Part shown: positions 15,101 through 22,198 of the stretch, in pieces | Numbering within the stretch: position 1 is the first letter of the stretch | Layout of the letters: each line of letters starts with the position of its first letter | Source of the DNA: a candidate division BRC1 bacterium HGW-BRC1-1 | GTDB taxonomy: Bacteria; Sumerlaeota; Sumerlaeia; Sumerlaeales; Sumerlaeaceae | Length of the DNA: 52,148 nucleotides | Assembly (NCBI GenBank): GCA_002842095.1 | Contig: PHCB01000016.1 | Coordinates: forward strand, 1 to 52,148 | Direction of reading: 5' to 3' | Made by a program: the position numbers and the translations under genes | Notes under the pieces: generated by a model | Database searches by the model: none | What the model saw: the letters and a program-made list of their open reading frames with translations, nothing else | Told to the model about the DNA's origin: nothing

Positions 15101-18100
15101 CACCACGATCAACCATAATACAGTGGTTGGCGGAATCAGTAACTTGACCCTTGCTTCGGACTCCAACTCAGCTGGTCCCACTGGCTTGGGATCCGTTGTC
15201 AGCGACAACTCCTTGAGTGGGGCCCCGTTTGGAAAGAACGCCGTATCACTTTCGTCGTTCAATCTGCAACCACTGATGGGAGTCGTCATCAAGTCGAACA
15301 ATATCACGCCTCCGGCGAGTGGATATGGAGTGTACATCTCCCCGAACAATGCAACCTTCCCGATTTCCGACATAACCATCGGCGGAACTGGGCCGGGTGA
15401 TGGCAACATAATCAGCGGGTCGTGTAATACGGCGGTTTATGGTTATGGCGGATACGGCCCCCTGTCGAATCTGACCGTCTCCGGCAACACCATCGCCATT
15501 ACCAATTCGAACTCGCTTGCCAGTGCCGTCAATTTCTACAACGTCGCCGGCTCGTCCATTATGGAAGCAAACACGATCAGCAAATCTGGCTCCTCGGTCG
15601 GGGCGTGGTATGGTGTGCAAGTCTCAAGAAACGGGACAGGCGCCATACAGATTCACCGCAATACCATTAACGGTGGCTCTTCCGCCGGGACAAGCGGCGC
15701 TGGCTTATACCTGGCCAACACTCTCACCGCAAGCGCCAGCATCACCGCCACGGAGAACATTATCACCGGGTTCCTTGGCACCAGCGGACGCGCGGTCCGA
15801 ACTCAGGCTCTTGTCAACAGTTCCGTCCTCACCCTCCATGGGAATGATCTGTCCGGAAACACCAGGTCCGTGCAAAATGGCGGCTCGGCGGTCCTCGATG
15901 CCTCATCGAACTGGCATGGCACAAACACCGAGGCGGGTGTCCAAGGTCAGGTCCTCACGCTGGTGGATTACACCCCCTGGCTGGATGTGGCGACCGACAC
16001 CGATGCGGTGACGGCCGGCTTCCAGGGCGACTTCAGCTACCTGCATGTGGCAGCGGCCAGCCCGCAGACCGGCGCGATCGGCCGCATCCAGGAGGGCGTG
16101 GATCTCTTGGCAGACGGCGCGTTGACGGGAAATGCCAGGACGGCCTACCTTCACAACGGCACGTTTGTGGAGTCCAACTGCACGATCGGCCGGGCCTGCA
16201 CGGTGCAGGGCGAGTCGCGCGCGGGTGTGGTTATTGCTCCGGCGGCGGAAGACTCAAAGGAAGATTCTGCATACGGCGGGTCGTCTCAGAGCGGCCTGAT
16301 CCTTTCCTCCGGCGACATCACGGTGCTAGACCTCACCGTGGATGGTGAGGCGAACAACACTGCCTTGGGCCGCCCAGCGGACGAGAACAACTTTCGCAGC
16401 GGCATCATCGACTTTGCGCCCGCCATCCACAACAACCTCCAGATCCGCAACTGCGTCGTGAAGGGTATTGTGCGGCGCGGAATCCAGCTCGGCACATGGG
16501 TCCGGACGCTCCCCAGCCTTTCTACAGGGCACCTGGTGCAGGATTGCGTCATCAGCGACGTCATGTACCGGCACGGCATCGCCATGTCGGCGGACGGTGT
16601 CATCCGCCACAACGAAGTCAGCAATATTAACCAAACCAGCAGCTTCGTCGGAAGCGCGATCTATTTCGAAGGCGACAACATGACCGTCGAGAACAATACG
16701 GTTACCGACTTCGGCCTTGGTGGCATCTGGTTCGCGCCCAACTACGGGGCTGCAGACGTGCTCTCAATCCGCGGCAACTCTGTGTCGCAACCGAAGAGCA
16801 GCCTCACGTTGTGCGGCCTCTACCTGCCGGGCCTCGACTCGCCGAGTGTCATCGGCGGACCGAGCCCGTTGGATCGCAACACCATCGACATGCGCGGTGG
16901 AGATGCGTTGGTGGACGAGCGCATCGGCGTCCTCCTCACTTGGGTAGGCACCGGCGTGGTGTTCGAGAACAACCTTGTACGGACGGAAGGCATCGGCACG
17001 GGCCTAATGAGCTACATTGCGGCCAGCGCTAGCAACCGCCCTGTCCTTCGCAATAACCAGTTTGTCGCCGACCTCGGCATAGCTGGTTCTCGGCCTGAAT
17101 TCGGGTCGGGCATCCTTGTGACCGACGACGGCGAGTACATAAATGGGCCGGGTTCCAGCGGTGCCACTTACCTCACATTGGAGAACAACGAGGTCACGGG
17201 CTTTGCCCGCGGCATCGATGTTCTCAACTCGGGTGCAAGCGCAGCCCGTCCGGCGGTCGCTATGATCGGCGGTTTGGACTCGACCTTTTCGAATGAGATC
17301 GTAAACTGCGAGACGGGCGTGCTGGTCCATGGTCAGTTCGCCAACGCGACCATCCCAAACAACTCGGTCTATGACAACGAAACCGGTATCGGTCTGGCAG
17401 CTAGCGCAACGGCTACCATCGAGTCGAATGACTTCGACGATGCGGCGGACAACCTGACCGACATCCGGCTGGACGCGGATGCGGGCCTGGCTACCTTCGC
17501 AGGCACGACTGCACTCGCGGGCGACACCTATTTGGTGGACAACCGCGCGGCACAGGCGATTGACGCCACTGGCTTCACCTTCGATGTGACGGGCGACTTC
17601 AACATTGAAGACCATATGTTCCACGCGCTGGATGCCTCGGCTTCCGGTCTCATCACATGGGTTGCGAACAATGTGTTCGTGACCGACCCGGCACGCAACG
17701 CACCGGGCGTACTTGCTTCGACGGACTCGGTTGTCCAGCGCGGCGTGGACGCATCGGCGGCGGGCTTCACGGTTAATGTGGAAGCTGGCAGCTACGCACA
17801 GAGCGCCACGGTTGACAAGGCCGTGACGGTCGTAGGCGCGCTGGCTGGTGTGGATGCACGCACGCGGTCGGGCGCTGAGAGCACGCTGACCGGTGGGTTC
17901 TCGGTGACGGTTGACGACGTGACGCTTGACGGCCTCAAGGTGGCGGGTGCCGCGAACGCGGTGACCGTTGCCGGCGGCTTGACGGGCGTGACGGCGAAGA
18001 ACATTTCCATCGACACCGTGTCCGGTAACGGTATCTACGCCGGTGCGGCGGGCAACCTGTCCGAGCTTATTGCTGACAAGAACCTGGTCGTCGGCGTGGG

Positions 18101-19133
18101 CGGCGTGGGTATTGGCGGTTATCTGGCCAACTCGATCGTAACGAACAACCTCGTCAGTTCCAGCACGGTGGAGGACGCCACAGGCATCGGCGGGCAGTTT
18201 GCGGTAGCAACCATCGAAGGCAATGAGGTCGACTCGATCACAAGCGGATCGGCGTTTGCTCTGCTGTACGATCAGAGCACCGGCACCCTGGTGCAGCTCA
18301 ACCGTTTCAACCACTCTGCACATGGTGTGTATGTTGACGCGGCAGCCCCACCCGACCCAAGCGTGTTACTGACGCGCAACCACATCAGCGAGGAAGTAGC
18401 TGGCGGATTCGGTGCAGCAAACATAACTGCCAGCACCCTGACGGCTAACGGTAACTGGTGGGGCCATGTATTCGGCCCGCTGGCGACCGCAGCCTCGCCG
18501 CTCAACAACGCCACAGGCCGCGGAACGGAAGTGACCGGCGCGGTTGCCTTCGACCCGTGGTACATCGAGCGTGACCTCGCATTGACTACACAGGCACTGC
18601 GTGCACTGAATGACCGCGATGGCGACGGCATCTGGGATGCGGACGAGGACGACAACCTTAATAATGTCTTGGATGCGGGTGAGACCGATCGTGCGGTGAA
18701 AGACACCGACGGCGACGGCGTGGAAGACGGCGTGGAACGTGTTGCAGGGACGGACCCGCGCAACAACCTGAGTGTTCCCGCTGGCTTGGATTCTGACGGT
18801 GACGGCCTACCGGCGAGCATAGACCCGAACGACGGATTGGCTGACACCGACGGCGACAGATTCCTGGACGGCTATGAGTACAGTCATGGAACCGACCCGT
18901 CGATCGCGGCGAGCAAGCCGGCGTTAGGTGATGTTAACAACGACGGGGACATCACAATCTTCGATGTCTCGCGTCTGACCCAGGTGCTTGTGGCATCACG
19001 GCCTGTCACCGATGGCACAATGTACCTGGACTATGCCGACATGAACCGCAACGGCAATGTGAGCAACGCCGACGCGACCATCCTGCGCCGCTTCGTCGGC
19101 GGACCCACTCTCCAGCCGACGCTCCCGTTCTAA
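12192..19133 (+). CDS. Giant secreted beta-helix protein with N-terminal cohesin-like and C-terminal dockerin domains
   Basis: 2313 residues with a signal peptide (1-26, cleaved after SAHA). Residues 27-172 resemble a cohesin: a GPGQTFGVSLDIS strand, the VSGFYLKVYYDDTQV motif and a GPIGQVNFTTRPGF edge. Residues 180-2130 are right-handed beta-helix repeats with many N-N-x-I/V turns, in about four modules that each begin with a pattern like VNAVDAGAKVMVYDGGF. Residues 2140-2235 hold DxDGDG calcium-binding repeats. Residues 2246-2305 form a type I dockerin with two calcium loops (DVNNDGDITIFD and DMNRNGNVSNAD). No catalytic site is visible. GGGAGG lies 8 bases before the ATG. The protein is probably extracellular; carrying both a cohesin and a dockerin, it could bind itself or the two small cohesin-like proteins encoded next. 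Confidence 0.85.
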   Translation: MKSFRSILSLIACALLALGASQSAHAANTVSASVATPLPTGPGQTFGVSLDISTDSPTQHVSGFYLKVYYDDTQVTLTGCSNNTGEASTGYFLDAPIPSPQIAGLNAFKYILMSTLHDLIGPGPIGQVNFTTRPGFTGTVRIAVLPGDEPDSEEGLTDEIFHVIPVTYSIPDPLFDGPANVYVYKGWAGATAGDSVITPAPDSITAVYGVNAFDTVQGGVNAVDAGAKVMVYDGGFEAEAVTIAKSLIFEGRAPAPPSPTVSSIDLDAGAVVTDSIGVTADTVNVNANNVLIADGILVAKNDPLNRATVTIADDVYAQSNVVVDKAIILAGQSRAGAIIVPAAEDGNKDNAFADSAQNGIIIKSSDVMIKNLTLNGQGNPGLTPGKNNFRIGIVSADASYPGGGTWNNLHVDGVDVRHPYRRGISVWPPAVSGTLIENSLIDDVRFNQGMAVAGQGEILNNTINHAFQGIVLGPDPTTPAGICKVNGNTLTDIGNSAGCWGYPNGQPRGIQFNNSDSVGREVEIKNNTISDNGLEQYSGAVGIYTRLPNSDSVVEGNNITLSSGVSWAEPGSQAVGMLLGWSYAKGFLAKNNQINMTKYGIGVMVHGSGSTANPLVLEGNTITSTLSAALETGDGTGIYIANEYLFAPTDRSLSHVILQNNNVISGFVRGVAIEKLPAASQALTLIADGNSISGNSGAGIASVGSGSGVITLSATNNTINGNATGLSASGAALATVTGNTMYGNPVQFAFDSGVGTAATVNTFAMADRLPADLELIIDANTLTGKVYIGEGSPFTLVRAESGYLNVRNRIQPSATAATEGDTVRCPGDAVAARVTYPEQVSANKALTFLGEPGDTTVAGPAATAPIVDGQNVAGNGFSMVSAADDVAVRGFFVRNHASGGDNATGAGVWTSTDSDRITVADCDIQACANGAVFGWVDSSTTLDGWNIAYNTINVPTTSINGAIDLTNMINTTINHNTVVGGISNLTLASDSNSAGPTGLGSVVSDNSLSGAPFGKNAVSLSSFNLQPLMGVVIKSNNITPPASGYGVYISPNNATFPISDITIGGTGPGDGNIISGSCNTAVYGYGGYGPLSNLTVSGNTIAITNSNSLASAVNFYNVAGSSIMEANTISKSGSSVGAWYGVQVSRNGTGAIQIHRNTINGGSSAGTSGAGLYLANTLTASASITATENIITGFLGTSGRAVRTQALVNSSVLTLHGNDLSGNTRSVQNGGSAVLDASSNWHGTNTEAGVQGQVLTLVDYTPWLDVATDTDAVTAGFQGDFSYLHVAAASPQTGAIGRIQEGVDLLADGALTGNARTAYLHNGTFVESNCTIGRACTVQGESRAGVVIAPAAEDSKEDSAYGGSSQSGLILSSGDITVLDLTVDGEANNTALGRPADENNFRSGIIDFAPAIHNNLQIRNCVVKGIVRRGIQLGTWVRTLPSLSTGHLVQDCVISDVMYRHGIAMSADGVIRHNEVSNINQTSSFVGSAIYFEGDNMTVENNTVTDFGLGGIWFAPNYGAADVLSIRGNSVSQPKSSLTLCGLYLPGLDSPSVIGGPSPLDRNTIDMRGGDALVDERIGVLLTWVGTGVVFENNLVRTEGIGTGLMSYIAASASNRPVLRNNQFVADLGIAGSRPEFGSGILVTDDGEYINGPGSSGATYLTLENNEVTGFARGIDVLNSGASAARPAVAMIGGLDSTFSNEIVNCETGVLVHGQFANATIPNNSVYDNETGIGLAASATATIESNDFDDAADNLTDIRLDADAGLATFAGTTALAGDTYLVDNRAAQAIDATGFTFDVTGDFNIEDHMFHALDASASGLITWVANNVFVTDPARNAPGVLASTDSVVQRGVDASAAGFTVNVEAGSYAQSATVDKAVTVVGALAGVDARTRSGAESTLTGGFSVTVDDVTLDGLKVAGAANAVTVAGGLTGVTAKNISIDTVSGNGIYAGAAGNLSELIADKNLVVGVGGVGIGGYLANSIVTNNLVSSSTVEDATGIGGQFAVATIEGNEVDSITSGSAFALLYDQSTGTLVQLNRFNHSAHGVYVDAAAPPDPSVLLTRNHISEEVAGGFGAANITASTLTANGNWWGHVFGPLATAASPLNNATGRGTEVTGAVAFDPWYIERDLALTTQALRALNDRDGDGIWDADEDDNLNNVLDAGETDRAVKDTDGDGVEDGVERVAGTDPRNNLSVPAGLDSDGDGLPASIDPNDGLADTDGDRFLDGYEYSHGTDPSIAASKPALGDVNNDGDITIFDVSRLTQVLVASRPVTDGTMYLDYADMNRNGNVSNADATILRRFVGGPTLQPTLPF

Positions 19134-19148
19134 GCAACAACCACATCC

Positions 19149-19183
19149 CCCGCTGGGGCGGCCCAACACGCCGCTCCAGCGGG
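19149..19183 (+). other. Strong hairpin between the dockerin gene and the next cohesin-like gene
   Basis: Arms of 14 bases (19149-19162 and 19170-19183; CCCGCTGG...CCAGCGGG with one G-U pair) enclose a 7-base loop, 15 bases after the stop codon. The T tract is weak, so it may be a partial terminator or a 3'-end stabiliser that lowers or separates expression of the downstream genes. Confidence 0.65.
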
Positions 19184-19239
19184 ACAAGTTTCAATCCAAC
19201 TAACCAACCACACACACATGAACCAAGAGGAGAGAACCC

Positions 19240-19752
19240 ATGAAGAATCTCAGCAAGGCTCTGGCTATCGCCACCATTCTATGCGCCAGTGCCTCAATGT
19301 CACAGACCACCACCAACACCATCGTCGGCAAGTTCGGTAAAGCGCCCGGCGGCGCCAATTTCACCGTCCTGCTGGAGAACAAGGGACCCGCCCAGACCGT
19401 GTCAGGCTTCGCTTTCAAAATCGGCTACGATCCGGCCCAGGTATCACTCGACACCGTAGCCAACAGCACGGGGCAGGCGGCGAGCAGCGTACAGTACACC
19501 ATCGGCCCGGTTAAAGACACCGAGGTTCCGCAGGGTGCCAAGGCATATCGCATCCTCACCATGACAACAATGAAGAACCTTGAGAAAGCGTCCTCGCTGG
19601 TGGAACTCAAGTTCACCAAGAAGAGTGACGGGCCGTTTATGGTTGTGGTCGATGACCGTGAGAAGGATCCTGTGGACGGAGTGCAGGACGCTTCATTCGA
19701 GAACATTCCCCACGAGTTCGACCTTTCGGCAGTCGCCGGGGCGGCTCTCTGA
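19240..19752 (+). CDS. Small secreted cohesin-like domain protein (first)
   Basis: 170 residues: a signal peptide (MKNLSKALAIATILCASASMS) and then essentially one beta-sandwich domain. It shows cohesin family traits: PGGANFTVLLENKGPAQTVSGF, the FKIGYDPAQVSLD strand and the SSLVELKFTKKSDGPF strand near the end. There is no membrane anchor or dockerin. GAGGAG lies 7 bases upstream of the ATG. It follows the beta-helix/dockerin gene by 106 bases and is very likely part of the same transcription unit, separated by a hairpin. A free cohesin-like module could occupy or bridge dockerins of the large protein. Cohesin versus a related PEP-CTERM-type beta-sandwich cannot be settled by eye. Confidence 0.75.
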   Translation: MKNLSKALAIATILCASASMSQTTTNTIVGKFGKAPGGANFTVLLENKGPAQTVSGFAFKIGYDPAQVSLDTVANSTGQAASSVQYTIGPVKDTEVPQGAKAYRILTMTTMKNLEKASSLVELKFTKKSDGPFMVVVDDREKDPVDGVQDASFENIPHEFDLSAVAGAAL

Positions 19753-19794
19753 GCCGAAGCGTTGGTTTGCAGACCCGGATTTGTGAGATTGGCG

Positions 19795-19834
19795 CGCCGG
19801 GGGTTGTCCTCCGAACTGGGGGGAATCCCCGGCG
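19795..19834 (+). terminator. Terminator-like hairpin after the first small cohesin-like gene
   Basis: CGCCGGGG (19795-19802) pairs with CCCCGGCG (19827-19834), followed by the T-rich TAATTGTTTTG. It may terminate transcription partially before the next gene, which begins 57 bases later. Confidence 0.5.
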
Positions 19835-19891
19835 TAATTGTTTTGAAACGGATGACGGCCTGATCGGCCGACTATGAGAAGGAGCGTTATG

Positions 19892-20515
19892 ATGTCGAAG
19901 TCATTGGCAGCAAATTTGGGACTGTGGAAGATCGGATGCATGTCCATTGTGGTGGGATGCATTCTTGCGCCGGGCGCCGGGCGGGCGCACGCGGCACCAA
20001 CCTATGTGCTGAGGCCTGACTTTGTTACCACACCCACGGCGGCGAATGAATCGTTTTCAGTCATCCTGAAGCTCGATGGACCCGCCGAGCAGATGGAAGC
20101 TTACAGCCTGTACTTCTACTATAATAGTGCCGTATACACGATCAACAGCGCGATAAACAACACGAATTCGCCGTATGCTAATGTTGGTCTGGACGGTACA
20201 GTAGACGACTCCGCAAATGACGACGGCGATACCAGCACGGACAAGATAGCGATCATCCAGGCGGCCGAATCGGGCCTGACGGGGTGGAGCGTGCCGGGCA
20301 ACGTGGCACTATTGAACTGCACCACCAGCGCAACCTTTACTCCAATAGACCGGATTCTCATCACCGTACGGGACAATCCGGGAAACGGTTTCTATGCGAC
20401 CGATGGCAAACAATATCTTAACGACGCCGTGAGCCCACTTCCGCCCAGCGTGGATGGCACCTGGACGCAAACCTACTTCCTGCCGGTCGGGTTGAGTTCG
20501 TTCTCTATCGAGTGA
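19892..20515 (+). CDS. Small secreted cohesin-like domain protein (second)
   Basis: 207 residues with a signal peptide (long positively charged start, hydrophobic core MSIVVGCILAPGAG, cleavage near AHA-A). One beta-rich domain follows, with features shared with the two preceding cohesin-like domains: a NESFSVILKLDGPAEQMEAYSLYFYYN strand pair (in part), a gain of Asp-rich loops (DDSANDDGDTSTDK) and FTPIDRILITVRDNPG. AGGAG lies 7 bases before the ATG at 19892; ATGs at 19889 and 19874 are also in frame. It has no anchor. The stop codon is 12 bases from repeat element copy 2. It is the most divergent of the three cohesin-like proteins, so the assignment is weaker. Confidence 0.65.
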   Translation: MSKSLAANLGLWKIGCMSIVVGCILAPGAGRAHAAPTYVLRPDFVTTPTAANESFSVILKLDGPAEQMEAYSLYFYYNSAVYTINSAINNTNSPYANVGLDGTVDDSANDDGDTSTDKIAIIQAAESGLTGWSVPGNVALLNCTTSATFTPIDRILITVRDNPGNGFYATDGKQYLNDAVSPLPPSVDGTWTQTYFLPVGLSSFSIE

Positions 20516-20527
20516 TCGCCGCTTCGT

Positions 20528-20900
20528 TTAGAGCGGTTTTGACGCAAGTGTTAACAGATCCTGCAATCTTGAAATAGTTGTAGCATTGGGTTAGGGGCGA
20601 CTGTGCGTGCATGGCAAACTGGAGGCCGCGTGGAGGCCTGAGGCAGATCGTTGGATGGATAATGGCTTGCCGATTGCGCGCCAGTTGTACCGCTTGCACA
20701 CCGCTTGCACACCGGTTGCACACCGCTTGCACACCGGTCGTACCGAGGTTGCCATCCTCAAGCAAGTGGGCAAGTGGGAGGCGGTAGAACCGGGTGCCCG
20801 GGCGAGGGCGTGGTAGTCACCAACAACAGGGATGGGCGGTCACAATTCGACATCCCAGCGCACCAAGAGTCTGTAATCATTTGAATCGAAAATGCTCTAA
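20528..20900. repeat. Dispersed non-coding element with terminal inverted repeats, copy 2
   Basis: This 373-base unit matches the element at 2054-2414 in the same orientation. The ends are TTAGAGCGGTTTTGAC and, read from the right, TTAGAGCATTTTCGATTC. The internal array at 20690-20753 has one more 11-base unit than copy 1, which accounts for the size difference. The copy begins 12 bases after the stop of a secreted-protein gene, a position comparable to copy 1. The preserved ends and the internal indels limited to the array suggest recent spread. Confidence 0.8.
20690..20753 (+). repeat. 11-bp tandem array inside repeat element copy 2
   Basis: Units of consensus CCGSTTGCACA start at 20690, 20701, 20712, 20723 and (degenerate) 20734. 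The array has about five units against four in copy 1. Confidence 0.8.
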
Positions 20901-20964
20901 TGGATAAAAAAGCGGTTATCGCTCCCCTGTATCTAAATCATTCCTCGCCCTCAGTTCCGAATAT

Positions 20965-21564
20965 TTAGTCGGTCGACAAAATTAATCTGAACAGTCGAAA
21001 AGAGAGCGGTCGATCATCCGTGCCCAAAAATGCCCGGGCCGAAGAGAGGGTGCGGCCTGGAATCAATGTGAGAATTGATGGGCCGGAGCTGTCTTCATCG
21101 GGAGAATCAAATTCGAAAGTCTGGGGTTGGAGCGTTTGGTCTTCTCGAAACAGAAGGCGTTTTATGGGCACCTCGTTAAATTGGATATCCAACGTTGGCG
21201 ACGGGAGCTTCGTGGTTTGGATAGTCAATAAACCGGAGGGAAGGGGGGATTCCACAGTATCTTCGGACATGTCTGCTTGATCACAAGCGAAGGTTTCCGT
21301 ATGGATTACTTTGCCTTTGAGGGTGACTGTGAAGACTTGCAGGGGAGCGTTGTGCGGGGAAAAGGGCGTCGCTTCCAGATTTGCGTGGTATCTCTGGCGG
21401 GGCTTAAGCCACCCGGCTGGAAGGACAATCCACGCCGGTGAGTCTCCAATCCAATTCCATCGGAGGGTTTGGTCATGCTCCGGCCCGTGGAAGCTGCCGC
21501 CTAAAAGTGCCTGGTCACGTGCGGACCCAAATTCAATGATGAGTGATGAGGCATCTGGAGTCAT
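20965..21564 (-). CDS. Hypothetical beta-rich protein
   Basis: 199 residues with no signal peptide or membrane segment. I do not recognise a named family. The N-terminal part has the pattern GGSFHGPEHDQTLRWNW followed by AWIVLPAGWLKPRQRYHANLEATPF (in part). That resembles the beta-sandwich domains with G-x-GPE/RW motifs found attached to glycosyltransferases and polysaccharide proteins, so carbohydrate-surface metabolism is a guess. The C-terminal part (TLIPGRTLSSARAFLGTDDRPLSFRLFRLIL in part) is also beta-rich. It lies 33 bases downstream of a lipoprotein gene on the same strand, at the end of an envelope gene group. No clear Shine-Dalgarno sequence precedes the ATG. Confidence 0.6.
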   Translation of the reverse strand: MTPDASSLIIEFGSARDQALLGGSFHGPEHDQTLRWNWIGDSPAWIVLPAGWLKPRQRYHANLEATPFSPHNAPLQVFTVTLKGKVIHTETFACDQADMSEDTVESPLPSGLLTIQTTKLPSPTLDIQFNEVPIKRLLFREDQTLQPQTFEFDSPDEDSSGPSILTLIPGRTLSSARAFLGTDDRPLSFRLFRLILSTD

Positions 21565-21597
21565 AATGTTGGGAGATGAGCGCTGGCCAGTTTGTGC

Positions 21598-22089
21598 TCA
21601 GCGTGAGGTGGCCGAAATGGGCCCTTTGATAAGAGCGAAGCTTCCCTGATTGTCTGGCTTGTACACCAGGCGGCTACCTTCGGGGGTGTCGAAATTCCTG
21701 AAGATGGCGCGGCCCCGGGCAACTTCGCCGGGCCTCACCGAGGCCGGGACGTCGATGGTGGCGAGGGTCGGTTTATACGGATAAACTTGGCGTGAACCAG
21801 AGGGGATGATGGCAAAGTTCGCCGGATCGATGAGGATATCGACGTCACCGTTGTTCCGAATGGCAAATTCAATGCAGTTACCGCGGGCTTCGGCGGTGAG
21901 TGAGTAGGGCGTTTGGGGGGAGATGGCAGCGGCTGCCAGGGTATCCGGTTGTTGAGGGAATTGCCCGGCAGCGAGGTTGGGTTCGGGTGCATCAGGTTTC
22001 TTTTTGAAAGGATTGAGACCCGAGCTTGCGGTGGACGAAGAGCATCCAACAAGCATTGCGGCGGCGATTACACTGGCGAAAAGACGCAT
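21598..22089 (-). CDS. Predicted outer-membrane or periplasmic lipoprotein
   Basis: 163 residues starting MRLFASVIAAAMLVGCSSS, a clear lipoprotein signal with lipobox LVGC; the mature protein would begin at the lipidated Cys. A low-complexity Pro/Asn/Lys stretch follows. Then a domain of about 100 residues (GNCIEFAIRNNGDVDILIDP, later VRPGEVARGRAIFRNFD) has the pattern of extracytoplasmic immunoglobulin-like DUF4352-type folds. I chose the ATG at 22089 because it places the signal peptide at the N-terminus; ATGs at 22122 and 22158 are in frame. It follows the TolC-family gene on the same strand, so it may be an accessory of that envelope system. The specific role is unknown. Confidence 0.7.
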   Translation of the reverse strand: MRLFASVIAAAMLVGCSSSTASSGLNPFKKKPDAPEPNLAAGQFPQQPDTLAAAAISPQTPYSLTAEARGNCIEFAIRNNGDVDILIDPANFAIIPSGSRQVYPYKPTLATIDVPASVRPGEVARGRAIFRNFDTPEGSRLVYKPDNQGSFALIKGPISATSR

Positions 22090-22198
22090 GGGCGAAACGG
22101 TCCTCTGCAGGAATTGAGTCATGCATTCACGATGAAGAATCCCCGCAGGGGATTGCAAGCCGTAAGCTTTGAACTTGGCAGGTGGGGGCGAGAATTTG

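Noticed and set aside
17004-18323. A 439-codon open frame on the minus strand inside the giant gene
   Set aside because: It is antisense to the beta-helix frame, has His/Arg-rich nonsense composition and no motif. Long antisense frames arise from the GC-rich coding strand.
12192-19133. Pectate lyase or other polysaccharide-cleaving activity of the giant beta-helix protein
   Set aside because: Beta-helix repeats alone do not show catalysis; I see no conserved acidic active-site cluster.
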